50,477 bases of DNA from Verrucomicrobiota bacterium (lineage in GTDB: Bacteria; Verrucomicrobiota; Verrucomicrobiia; Verrucomicrobiales; DEV007), in the NCBI GenBank assembly GCA_018970725.1, contig JAGWVU010000035.1, positions 1 through 50,477 on the forward strand, read 5' to 3'. The position numbers and the translations under genes were made by a program. Positions 43,350 through 50,477 of this stretch are shown here, piece by piece (within the stretch, counting starts at the first letter, position 1; the number at the start of each line of letters is the position of its first letter). The notes beneath the pieces are model-generated. The model was not told where the DNA came from and ran no database searches. It worked only from the letters and a program-made list of their open reading frames with translations.

Positions 43350-44804
43350 CTACGGCCCGCTGCCCGTTTCCAAGACGATCCGGAAGCCGTTGGCACCTCC
43401 GCGGGAATCGGGCCTGCCCCGGGCGCGACACCCTGAGCGCAAACTGATTTCCGAAAAGCTGAACCAAGAACCCCCGCGGAGGACCCGGTATTGATGGGGA
43501 TCACGCTCATCGGCGCCCGAATCCCGCAAGACCTTCTGGACCTCGGGATCGTTCATCGAGAGTTGGAACCAATCCTCACACCACTCCCAAACATTGCCGC
43601 CCAAGTCATGGAAGCCGAATGGATTCGGCGCGTAGGAACCGACTGGCGCGGTTCGTTCCGCGCCGTCATCATAATCTCCGATCACTTCGTAGCGCCCCGC
43701 CTTGAAGGCCCCGGTATTGGCCTCGATCCCCGCGTAATTCCCGGCCCTGGGCGGCGGCGGAAACGCGCCTTTCCATGGATACTCCTGCCCGCCGACCGCC
43801 GCCGACCACTCCGCATCCGTGGGCAACCGGTAGCGGCGCCCCTCCTGCCGGGACAACCACTCGCAGAACGCCCGCGCATCCTCCCAGCTGACACAGACGA
43901 CCGGATGATCTCCCGTCTGTGCGGCGCGTTTCGGGAATCCGGGATTCATCCAACTCCCGCCCACCTGTTTCCACCCGCCCTTTTCCAGCGTGTAAGCACC
44001 TTCCGTCGCCTCGTAGCCGGTATCGCGGACAAAGGCATCGAAATCCCTGACCCGCGTCTCGGTCCGGCTCATCAAGACGCCCGGCTTCCCCGGCAGCGGA
44101 ATGAATTCCAGCCCCAGGGAATTGAGGAACGGCTTTTCCTTGGTCACGACGCTCTCCCGTCCGGCGGGAACGGGCGCGGGGACGCCCGCCATTGCGCCGA
44201 CCGCATCGCCACGTTTCCGGCGGATCTCAACGATTAAATCACCGACCTTTTGGCGAAGGGTTTCCCGCGCTTTGGCCGCCCCTTCCAACTGGATGTTGAC
44301 CTCGAACGTGTCTTTGAGCGCGTCCAGTTTTGTCCGGGTGCTCCCGCAGACCGTCGCGAGCGATTGCACGGCCTTCTCCAACGCTCCGATCCGTCCCTCA
44401 ACCTGCCTGACTTTCGCCGCGGCGTCCCGGCGGGTCTCCTCCGGCACGGACGCCAGCTTGGCGTTCAGGTCGGCGATTCGTCGGCGGAGGTCCGTCATTT
44501 CCTTGGCAAGGTCACCACCCGTCGCGGAGTTTTTCAGGTCGGATTCACGCCGCAGGTTTTCGAGACCGGCGGACAAGCCCGCCCACTCCACCGGCAAGTC
44601 GGGTTGTTCCTTGCTGATCCAGTCGGACAGCAGTTTCTCCAAAACCTCCCACTGCGCGGTCACCCTCCGCTCCATCACCTCGCACTGCCCGATGATGCTC
44701 ATGCCTCCGGCCTGCACGTCACGGGCCTCCTGAGCCGGGAGCCATCCTTGCGTCCCTTGCAACAGCAGCAGCGGAAGCAACATCCAGCGCCTCATCGAGC
44801 GCAT
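43350..44804 (-). CDS. Secreted helical + SUMF1 (FGE-like) protein
   Basis: The 484-residue product starts at ATG 44804 (AAGG upstream; ATG 44795 also possible). It has a signal peptide (RRWMLLPLLLLQGTQGWLPA), a helical domain (about 30-200: WEVLEKLLSDWISKEQPDLP, LRRRIADLNAKLASVP, FEVNIQLEGAAKARE) and a C-terminal SUMF1/FGE-sulfatase domain (about 230-480: FIPLPGKPGVLMSRTETRV, CVSWEDARAFCEWLSRQEGR, RLPTDAEWSAA, LGGNVWEWCEDW, VLRGGSWFSFSEISLRSGCR, NGFRIVLE). The two cysteines needed by formylglycine-generating enzymes are replaced by Ser after GGSW, so formylglycine formation is unlikely. It is probably a periplasmic binding or structural protein. Confidence 0.82.
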   Translation of the reverse strand: MRSMRRWMLLPLLLLQGTQGWLPAQEARDVQAGGMSIIGQCEVMERRVTAQWEVLEKLLSDWISKEQPDLPVEWAGLSAGLENLRRESDLKNSATGGDLAKEMTDLRRRIADLNAKLASVPEETRRDAAAKVRQVEGRIGALEKAVQSLATVCGSTRTKLDALKDTFEVNIQLEGAAKARETLRQKVGDLIVEIRRKRGDAVGAMAGVPAPVPAGRESVVTKEKPFLNSLGLEFIPLPGKPGVLMSRTETRVRDFDAFVRDTGYEATEGAYTLEKGGWKQVGGSWMNPGFPKRAAQTGDHPVVCVSWEDARAFCEWLSRQEGRRYRLPTDAEWSAAVGGQEYPWKGAFPPPPRAGNYAGIEANTGAFKAGRYEVIGDYDDGAERTAPVGSYAPNPFGFHDLGGNVWEWCEDWFQLSMNDPEVQKVLRDSGADERDPHQYRVLRGGSWFSFSEISLRSGCRARGRPDSRGGANGFRIVLETGSGP

Positions 44805-44827
44805 CCTCACCTTGCACCGGGATCGGC

Positions 44828-44841
44828 GCAACCGGGAAATC
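44828..44841 (-). promoter_or_regulatory. Shared 14-bp upstream box, copy 2
   Basis: GCAACCGGGAAATC on the plus strand, identical to copies 1 and 3, lying 23 nt before the ATG at 44804. Copies 1 and 2 are also alike for several bases on either side. Confidence 0.6.
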
Positions 44842-44860
44842 GGGCGCCCCTGCCCGATTC

Positions 44861-46348
44861 CTAACTGCCTTCCCTCACATCCAACACCAGGCGAAATCCG
44901 CGGGTGTCACAACGATAGCCAGGCGCGCCGAAGTCCCTGCAGGAGGAGCGCAACGACGTTTCCGCCTCGTCAAACCACGAGCCTCCGCGCAACACGCGGA
45001 AGGATTCTCCCCCGCCATCGCCGAATCCTGCCTGCCGGTATTCCTTCTGGATGTCGGGATCGTTCATCGTCAGGAGAAACCAATCCTCGCACCATTCCCA
45101 GACGTTGCCTCCCAGATCATAAAACCCGAGTTCATTGGGTTCCTGAGAGGCGACCGGAGCGGTGCGTGGGGCGGCGTCGCGGTAACCGTTGAGCACGCCA
45201 TAACGGTTGGCTGCGAAAACCCCGGTCAGGGCCTCCTCCCCGGCGTAATTGCCCGCACCGGCGGGCGGCGGAAACGTTTCGCCCCAAGGATATTTGGCGG
45301 GCCCGGCGGCGGCGGACCACTCCGCATCCGAGGGCAAACGATAGCGCAAGCCCTCGCCTTGATACAACCAGGTGCAGAAAGCCTTGGCGTCTTCCCAACT
45401 GACACAGACCGCAGGATGATCCGCGCCCTCGCCCTCTTCCCAGGCGAAGCGGGGGTTCCTCCACGTGCCTCCAGCCCGCTTCCATCCACCTTCTTCCAAG
45501 GTGCAGGCCCCTTCGGTGGCGTCGTAGGAAGTCGCCGCGACAAACCGTTCGAAGTCCCGGACCCGGGTCTCGGTCCGGCACATCAACAAGCCCGGATGCC
45601 CCGGCAGCGGGAGAAACTCCAGCCCCAGGGCGTTCACGAACGGTTCCTCGCGCGTCGCCCGGCGCGCCCGCTCCACCAGGATCGGCAATGGGACCGGAGC
45701 CCGCACCGCTCTGCCCATCGCCCAGGAACCGGACCGCTCCGGGGAGGTGGCGGTGCCCGGTCCGCCGCGGGCCTCACGAATTTCATCCAGCGCCGTGCCG
45801 GCCCGTTTGCGGAGACCTTCCCGGGCCTTGTTGGCTCCGGAGAGTTGGATGTTCACCTCGAACTCGACCTTCCACTTCTCCAGGTTGGCCAAAAGCCAGC
45901 CGCAGGTTTCTCCCAAGGCCTCGAGTTCCTTCCCCAGAACGTCAACCCGCGCCGCGACCTGCCGCAGTTTTTCCCCGGCGGGCTGGCGGGACTCGGCCGG
46001 CATGGAAGGAACCTTCGAAGTCAGGTCGGTGATCCGGGCGCGCAGAACCAGAAGATCCCTGCTGAAATCACTGCCGGTCAGTGAATGGCGGAGATCGCTC
46101 TCCTGCTGAAGATTGGCCAGATTGGTGAGTAACCCGCTCCATGAAGCCGGGAGGTCCGGCTCGTCCTCCGCGATCCAGCCGACGAGAAGCTGTTCCAGCG
46201 CGTCCCATTGGCCGGCGACCCTCTGCTCGAGCGCCTCGCACTGCTGGAGGATGGTGCGATCCCCGGCCTGGATGTCACGGGCGTCTTGCGCGCACAGAGC
46301 GCCGGGAATGGCTGGCAGGAGGATCAGGGCCGATATCCAGCGATTCAT
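44861..46348 (-). CDS. Secreted helical + SUMF1 (FGE-like) protein, first of three paralogues
   Basis: The 495-residue product starts at ATG 46348 with a signal peptide (WISALILLPAIPGALCAQ). Its helical domain is more divergent than in the other two (WDALEQLLVGWIAEDEPDLP, VEFEVNIQLSGANKAREGLR). The SUMF1 domain covers about 245-490: FLPLPGHPGLLMCRTETRV, CVSWEDAKAFCTWLYQGEGL, RLPSDAEWSAA, LGGNVWEWCEDW, VLRGGSWFDEAETSLRSSCR, GFRLVL. At the positions of the two catalytic FGE cysteines it has Asp and Ser. It lies divergent, 160 bp from the coiled-coil/DUF58 operon, and is probably the ancestral copy or first gene of the tandem set. Confidence 0.82.
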   Translation of the reverse strand: MNRWISALILLPAIPGALCAQDARDIQAGDRTILQQCEALEQRVAGQWDALEQLLVGWIAEDEPDLPASWSGLLTNLANLQQESDLRHSLTGSDFSRDLLVLRARITDLTSKVPSMPAESRQPAGEKLRQVAARVDVLGKELEALGETCGWLLANLEKWKVEFEVNIQLSGANKAREGLRKRAGTALDEIREARGGPGTATSPERSGSWAMGRAVRAPVPLPILVERARRATREEPFVNALGLEFLPLPGHPGLLMCRTETRVRDFERFVAATSYDATEGACTLEEGGWKRAGGTWRNPRFAWEEGEGADHPAVCVSWEDAKAFCTWLYQGEGLRYRLPSDAEWSAAAGPAKYPWGETFPPPAGAGNYAGEEALTGVFAANRYGVLNGYRDAAPRTAPVASQEPNELGFYDLGGNVWEWCEDWFLLTMNDPDIQKEYRQAGFGDGGGESFRVLRGGSWFDEAETSLRSSCRDFGAPGYRCDTRGFRLVLDVREGS

Positions 46349-46385
46349 AACCGGTGGGTTGACACTAGCCGTGAAGGGGGCGGAA

Positions 46386-46399
46386 GCAACCGGGAAATC
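46386..46399 (-). promoter_or_regulatory. Shared 14-bp upstream box, copy 3
   Basis: GCAACCGGGAAATC on the plus strand, identical to the other two copies. On the minus strand its final TTGC could be part of a -35 box: TTGCTT, 16 nt, TAGTGT, ending 13 nt before the ATG at 46348. Confidence 0.55.
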
Positions 46400-46473
46400 C
46401 GCGCGGGCGGCGGTCAGGCAAATGACAAACCAATGCGCGCTGCCACACCCTGCCGCGAAGTTCCAAGGCCGGA

Positions 46474-46501
46474 TTGACTTCCAGCGGCCGAAGGGTAGAA
46501 T
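46474..46501 (+). promoter_or_regulatory. Near-consensus promoter of the coiled-coil/DUF58 operon
   Basis: -35 TTGACT (46474-46479), 16-nt spacer, -10 TAGAAT (46496-46501). The ATG of the first gene begins 8 nt after the -10 box, so transcription should start at or within a base of the start codon: a leaderless message. Confidence 0.65.
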
Positions 46502-46508
46502 CGCGGGT

Positions 46509-47198
46509 ATGAAACCCGGAATCGCTTGTGTCGTAGGAATCGTCTTGGCAGGGCTCGGCGCGGTGCACGCGCAAACGGAGGCGGCGCCACCGGCCGGTGA
46601 TCCGAACGCAGGCGGCCAGCCCGCGGCCAATCCGTTACCGCAGGAGTTCGTTCCGTTGCAAGCGGAGGCGGAGAAACTCGCTCAATCCGTGGACAAGGCC
46701 CTCGCGGATGTGAAGCGGGCGATGACGACCCAGAACCGGCAGGAATTGATTCGGGCTCTGGACGCGGTCATTGCGAACATCCAAGGCTCGGTCGACAAGA
46801 CCGCGAAGGAACTGGAGCCGGAGGCGTTCAGGACGATGGAGCGGGCCCAGGAGAAGGCGAGGGAGCTGAAAGGCAAAGCGGGCCAGCCTTCTTTCGAGGA
46901 GTCGCAACGGCAGAGACTGCTGAAGATGGCGGAGCGCTACACCGCCAATGCGGCCGAGGGCGTGGAGATCATCAAGCGGTTGCAGGACACCCGGGGGGCC
47001 TTGGAGCAGGACTTGAAGACCTTCGAGAACGAAAAGGAGGTCATCATCGACGAGCTGGAGCTGCTCGGTTTTGAGGACACCCTCAAGTCCCTTCGCGAGG
47101 TGGTGGACAACATGGGCAATGTCAGCCTCAAAATCCGCGGCATGGTTTCCGGCCCGGCCGTCGGTCCCTCCGTGGTCACGCCGCCCGCGGGTTCCTGA
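46509..47198 (+). CDS. Secreted coiled-coil protein, unknown function
   Basis: The 229-residue product has a signal peptide (GIACVVGIVLAGLGAVHAQ), a Pro/Ala/Gly-rich stretch, then a nearly continuous charged helix (AEKLAQSVDKALADVKRAMT, TQNRQELIRALDAVIANIQG, KRLQDTRGALEQDLKTFENE, LKSLREVVDNMGNVSLKIRG). No family is recognised. The start is fixed by the promoter directly in front. It is the first gene of a run of four co-oriented genes that ends with a transglutaminase-like protein, and divergent from the helical SUMF1 paralogues. Confidence 0.7.
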   Translation: MKPGIACVVGIVLAGLGAVHAQTEAAPPAGDPNAGGQPAANPLPQEFVPLQAEAEKLAQSVDKALADVKRAMTTQNRQELIRALDAVIANIQGSVDKTAKELEPEAFRTMERAQEKARELKGKAGQPSFEESQRQRLLKMAERYTANAAEGVEIIKRLQDTRGALEQDLKTFENEKEVIIDELELLGFEDTLKSLREVVDNMGNVSLKIRGMVSGPAVGPSVVTPPAGS

Positions 47199-47223
47199 GC
47201 CGCGCCGTCCAACCTTTCCCCCC

Positions 47224-47607
47224 ATGGTCCGGACCCACGCCCTGCTCGCTTCTCTTCTCGCCCTGGCGGTTTCCGCTCAGGACCGCGCCCCGGTCCCGCC
47301 TGCGGCGCCCGTGATCGAGTCCGTCGAAACCGTTGCGAAGAAGGTGTTGGCCCAGCTTGACGCCCGGATCGCCGATGCCGGCAAGCGTTGGCGGGCTGAG
47401 TCCGACTCGGCGGGCAACCCCGCTCTCGGTGAGACGGAACGTGAGCGCCATCGGCAAAGCGCGGCCCGGCTCGAGACGCTATTGAAGGGATTTCTCGAGC
47501 AGCGGGCCAAACTGGTCTCCCAGTTGCGTCTGCTCGAGGAAGCCAAGAACGTGGCGCCGGTCCAGCCTCCGCCCTCTCCGGGGCCGGGCGCCCCCAAAAA
47601 GGAATAG
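47224..47607 (+). CDS. Small secreted coiled-coil protein, unknown function
   Basis: The 127-residue product has a signal peptide (THALLASLLALAVSAQ), a helical middle (SVETVAKKVLAQLDARIADA, SAARLETLLKGFLEQRAKLV, SQLRLLEEAKN) and a Pro-rich C-terminus (PVQPPPSPGPGAPKKE). No family is recognised. It lies 25 nt after the preceding coiled-coil gene and 16 nt before the DUF58-like gene, so it is part of the same transcript. Confidence 0.65.
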   Translation: MVRTHALLASLLALAVSAQDRAPVPPAAPVIESVETVAKKVLAQLDARIADAGKRWRAESDSAGNPALGETERERHRQSAARLETLLKGFLEQRAKLVSQLRLLEEAKNVAPVQPPPSPGPGAPKKE

Positions 47608-47623
47608 AGCGTCCGGGATCTTG

Positions 47624-48841
47624 ATGAGGGTTGGCCTCCGGCACATCCGCCTCCATTGGCCGACATCGTCCACGGGCTCCGTGGTCGCGCTCACCGCCAT
47701 GGCATTCGGGTTGGGAACCCGGGTCTGGTTGCGCGATGAAGTCGCCAACGCCATCGCCCTGTTGCTGGGGGTGATTCTGGCGGGGGAACTCTTGTTGCTG
47801 TTCCTCAGCCGCCTCTCGCTTCGGGGACCGGTTTTCCGCCGGATCCTGCCCGAGCCCGGGTGGATCGAAGCGGACCCGGGCGGCGCCGCGGAAACCGCGC
47901 CCTGGGCGCTCGAGCCCTCCCCTTGGTGGAATCGCCTCGGCCTTTGTTGGCTTGAACTGACCTGGTCGGCGGGCGGGCCCCTTCTTTTGGCGCCGCCCCG
48001 TCTGCGCCCCGATGGCCGGATTGAGGTGAATCTCGCGCGACGCGGCGAATACGCGATCCAACGAAGACTCACCCTGCGCGACTGCCTTGCGCTGGTGCGT
48101 GCCTCGATTCTGCTTCCGATGGAACTGCCGCTGATCGCTTTGCCCCGGAGGTCGCCGGGAGTGATGAACCTGCTCCGGACCCTGGCGCCGGCGGGAGATC
48201 GTTGGGTGCCTTCCGGGAGACCGGACGGCGATTGGTTCGCAATCAAACCCGCCGAACCGCAAACGCCACGGCGCCTGCTCCTCTGGAAACTCACGGAAAA
48301 GAGTGGCTCGCCCCAGCGGATGCGCCGGGCCCCGGAGACAGTCGGGTCGACCGAGTTTCGCACCGGGTTGTTTCTCTGCCTTTCTCCGGAGGACGAGCCG
48401 GCGGCCTCCGTGTTGCGATCCATCTTTGAATCCCACTGGGCGGATGAGGAATTGCTGGGCGTGGAGTGGTGCTATGCGGACAGTTGCGAGCCGGGCACCC
48501 TGACGTCCAAGCGCGGGTCCTCCCGCCGCGAGGCCCTGACCCGGCTCGCCCGGTCCGGGCATCCGGGAAGCGCTCCGTGGGATCCTGCGGAAGGGCTGCG
48601 GAGGTTTCTTGCCGGGACCGCGGGCTGGAGATTGAACCGGTTGTTGATCTTCCACGGCGGACCGACGGTTGCCGATTGGCAACGGGGATTCAGCCCTCCC
48701 CGGGGAATCGAAGTGCGATGGCTTCACGTCGAGTCCGGGGTATCCAATCAACTAAGCGAGACGGTCCGCCGCGGAGAAACGGTTTGGCTTCACTTGACCA
48801 TCGCGCGGCAGTTTCCGGCCCCGGGCGGCCCCCCTTCATGA
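47624..48841 (+). CDS. DUF58-like membrane protein
   Basis: The 405-residue product has two N-terminal membrane helices (TGSVVALTAMAFGLGTRVW, NAIALLLGVILAGELLLLFL) followed by a large soluble part. The segment DGDWFAIKPAEPQTPRRLLL-WKL resembles the DUF58 signature (G-x-E/D-F-x-x-L-R-x-Y-x-x-x-D-x-R-x-I-x-W-K), and the position directly before a transglutaminase-like gene matches the known MoxR-DUF58-TgpA operon type. The match is weak, and no MoxR ATPase is in the window. The stop overlaps the next start (ATGA). Confidence 0.6.
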   Translation: MRVGLRHIRLHWPTSSTGSVVALTAMAFGLGTRVWLRDEVANAIALLLGVILAGELLLLFLSRLSLRGPVFRRILPEPGWIEADPGGAAETAPWALEPSPWWNRLGLCWLELTWSAGGPLLLAPPRLRPDGRIEVNLARRGEYAIQRRLTLRDCLALVRASILLPMELPLIALPRRSPGVMNLLRTLAPAGDRWVPSGRPDGDWFAIKPAEPQTPRRLLLWKLTEKSGSPQRMRRAPETVGSTEFRTGLFLCLSPEDEPAASVLRSIFESHWADEELLGVEWCYADSCEPGTLTSKRGSSRREALTRLARSGHPGSAPWDPAEGLRRFLAGTAGWRLNRLLIFHGGPTVADWQRGFSPPRGIEVRWLHVESGVSNQLSETVRRGETVWLHLTIARQFPAPGGPPS

Positions 48842-50477
48842 GCGCGCTCTCCACCGCAGTGAGGAAATCGACCGCCATGTGGGCATGGGTGCCGTTGTGC
48901 CTCTGGTATGGAGGGTTCGCCGGGGGAACGGCCGGGGCCATCGGCTCGGCACTGGGTTGGCTTGGTGGTTCGGTTGGCGGCGTTCTCGTGGCGGGGCATC
49001 CGGCTTTTGCCCGACCGGTCCGCCGTTGGGTTCCGCTGGCCGGCATCCTCGCGACGGCGCCCCTGGCCTTTTTGGTTGCGTTTCCCGTCGCGCGGATCGT
49101 AGCGGGTTTCCTGTGCAGTCTCCGTCCTGAATCCACCGCGTGGTGGACTCTGTCGGGCCACGCTGTCGTCCAAGCTTCCGGCTTTGCCTTCTGCCTGGCG
49201 GCGTGGGCCCGCCATCGTCTCCTCCCGGGCCTGGTCCTCGAGGTCGCCCTTGGAGCGCTCATGGCTTTGGCTCCCTTGGCGGCGCATCGCCACGGCGGCT
49301 TGCCGTATCCCTACTGGCTCGCCGATGGCGCCGCCGCCCGGGGTTGGGACCTTCATTCCGGCTATTTCGCCGCGGGATTGGTCTTCGTCTTCTGCCTCGT
49401 CCCGCGCATGGCGTGGACCGGTTCCCCCCGAGGCGGCCGAAAAATGCTCGCCGCCACGGGCGCCCTGCTCCTCGTTTGGGTTCCGCTCTCCTTTGGACTC
49501 TTTCCGGCGATGCGATTGCCTCTGGGAGCCGCCGCGCCCCCGCCGCCGCCTCCACCCGAGTCCGCTCCAGAGGCGAACGAACAGGATCAGCCCCCCCCGC
49601 CCCAACCCCCGGAACCAACCTATGAGGCGTTGGTCCGCTTCCAATCACTGCCCCCCGAATCACCGCGCGAATGGAAGGGACATCTCTTCCGGCTCCAGGC
49701 GGAAGTCTCCGGAGCCAGCTCTGCCCCGGGGACATCCCTCGCTTCGGACGTCTTTGTGTTTTCGGGGCTCGACCCGGATGGGCCCCCGGTTCATCCCGAG
49801 GCCACCCGCATCGAGCCGTTCCGCCCTCCACCCGGTTGCCGGGCCGCCTTTCACACCGTTTCCATTCTTCCGGCCCGGGGCTTCGATCCGGAATTGCTCT
49901 TTCTCTATCGGGCGGACGAGACCGGCGCGATCCGGCGGATTGAGGCGGAGCCTTTGCCGGAGACCTGGCATTGGATCAGGGAATCGCTCGACGGGGAACC
50001 CGGTTTCGGCACCCGCAGTCCGGCGGAAAGGATCGGCACCACCGTGAAATGGTTGCGCCGGAACACGTTCGCGGATCCACCGGCGGCCCGGCAAGGCGGT
50101 TCCCCCCGGAATCTTGAGCAGCGGATCCAGGCCCGCAAGGTTCCGATCCACGGCTCGGTCGATGAAATCATCGGTCTCGCGGTTCGCCTCCTCCGCGCCG
50201 ACGGAATCCCGGCGAGGGTCGGGCGAGGATACCGGTATCCCTTCGCCCAAACAGGGGACGAATCCTCCGACTTCCTGCTCTACGACTGGATGAGAACCTC
50301 ATGGCTCGAGGTCGGGATGGGTTCCGCCGGTTGGACGCCCCTGGTTTTTCCGGTGGAGGGCGAGCCGGCTCCGCAGGCCAACCAAGTCGACTCCGAAACC
50401 CTGCAGCAGGTGCTCGAACTGTTGCGCCGGGAATCCTCCGTGCCCAATCCGCCGGCGCTGCGAACCTGGCTCCCCGC
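48838..50477 (+). CDS. TgpA-like membrane protein with inactive transglutaminase-like domain (3' end outside window)
   Basis: A frame of 546 codons runs from ATG 48838, overlapping the DUF58-like stop, off the right edge without a stop. Roughly the first 230 residues contain six or so membrane helices (for example WAWVPLCLWYGGFAGG, ILATAPLAFLVAFPVARIV, FAAGLVFVFCLVPRMAW). A Pro-rich linker (AAAPPPPPPPESAPE) follows, then a periplasmic domain. Near 441-505 it matches the transglutaminase core by the flanking motifs ADGIPARVGRGY, SWLEVG and GWTPL, but the expected Cys, His and Asp are Val 441, Thr 487 and Val 503 or Phe 504. It is probably a non-catalytic relative that binds peptides or envelope polymers. 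Confidence 0.75.
   Translation, partial: MSALSTAVRKSTAMWAWVPLCLWYGGFAGGTAGAIGSALGWLGGSVGGVLVAGHPAFARPVRRWVPLAGILATAPLAFLVAFPVARIVAGFLCSLRPESTAWWTLSGHAVVQASGFAFCLAAWARHRLLPGLVLEVALGALMALAPLAAHRHGGLPYPYWLADGAAARGWDLHSGYFAAGLVFVFCLVPRMAWTGSPRGGRKMLAATGALLLVWVPLSFGLFPAMRLPLGAAAPPPPPPPESAPEANEQDQPPPPQPPEPTYEALVRFQSLPPESPREWKGHLFRLQAEVSGASSAPGTSLASDVFVFSGLDPDGPPVHPEATRIEPFRPPPGCRAAFHTVSILPARGFDPELLFLYRADETGAIRRIEAEPLPETWHWIRESLDGEPGFGTRSPAERIGTTVKWLRRNTFADPPAARQGGSPRNLEQRIQARKVPIHGSVDEIIGLAVRLLRADGIPARVGRGYRYPFAQTGDESSDFLLYDWMRTSWLEVGMGSAGWTPLVFPVEGEPAPQANQVDSETLQQVLELLRRESSVPNPPALRTWLP

Noticed and set aside
43350-46348. Formylglycine-generating (sulfatase-activating) enzymes
   Set aside because: The SUMF1 fold is clear, but the two catalytic cysteine positions are Ser or Asp and no sulfatase is nearby.
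46937-48751. A 604-codon minus-strand frame
   Set aside because: It is antisense to the operon of coiled-coil and DUF58-like genes, is Pro/Arg/Gly-rich, and lacks domains; the plus-strand products have signal peptides or membrane helices, a promoter and tight spacing.

Overview
The window looks like chromosomal DNA of a GC-rich member of the Verrucomicrobiota (PVC group). The markers are a ThuA/PVC-dehydrogenase/HEAT/c-type heme fusion protein, secreted PQQ-type propellers, a 3-keto-disaccharide hydrolase (DUF1080), SUMF1-domain proteins, Tat-exported sialidase-like proteins and many genes without a Shine-Dalgarno sequence. I assign the phylum from gene content only, not from a marker gene. 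I see no rRNA, tRNA, CRISPR array or insertion sequence.

Layout. 1-5.9 kb: a glycan-use cassette with a divergent AraC regulator, two BNR (sialidase-like) proteins and an FAD oxidoreductase. One BNR gene is flanked by 49-bp direct repeats. 5.9-13.1 kb: a small coiled-coil protein, a small secreted ORF with its own promoter, and kdpABCD, where KdpD stops before any histidine-kinase domain. 13.1-17.4 kb: a cluster of intergenic hairpins and the giant ThuA-cytochrome protein. 17.5-28.3 kb: accessory metabolism, comprising an SRPBCC protein, L,D-transpeptidase, aldehyde dehydrogenase, MnmM-like methyltransferase, LysR regulator, YggS, a divergent PII-like protein, a PQQ propeller plus TIM-barrel isomerase pair, a PIN-TRAM membrane protein, a DUF1080 protein and a truncated hemoglobin. 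28.3-39.5 kb: housekeeping and stress genes: valS, a 3D-domain protein, rsmE, dnaJ, grpE, a PP2C/STAS partner-switching pair, serS and tilS. 39.5-42.5 kb: a hypothetical protein and two secreted propellers.

42.5-50.5 kb is the most unusual part. Three tandem paralogues on the minus strand share a secreted alpha-helical N-terminus. Two carry a C-terminal SUMF1 (FGE-like) domain without the catalytic cysteines, and the third has lost that domain. All three have the same 14-bp box upstream. Divergent from them runs an apparent operon of two secreted coiled-coil proteins, a DUF58-like membrane protein and a membrane protein with a transglutaminase-like domain that appears to have lost all three catalytic residues. 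The last gene runs off the window. I propose this as a cell-envelope module built from inactive enzyme folds; that is inference.

Two patterns recur. At several convergent gene pairs an inverted repeat contains both stop codons in mirrored positions; the best has 15-bp perfect arms at 6720-6783. Several single genes have a promoter-like -10 box only 7-8 nt before the ATG, which suggests leaderless mRNAs.
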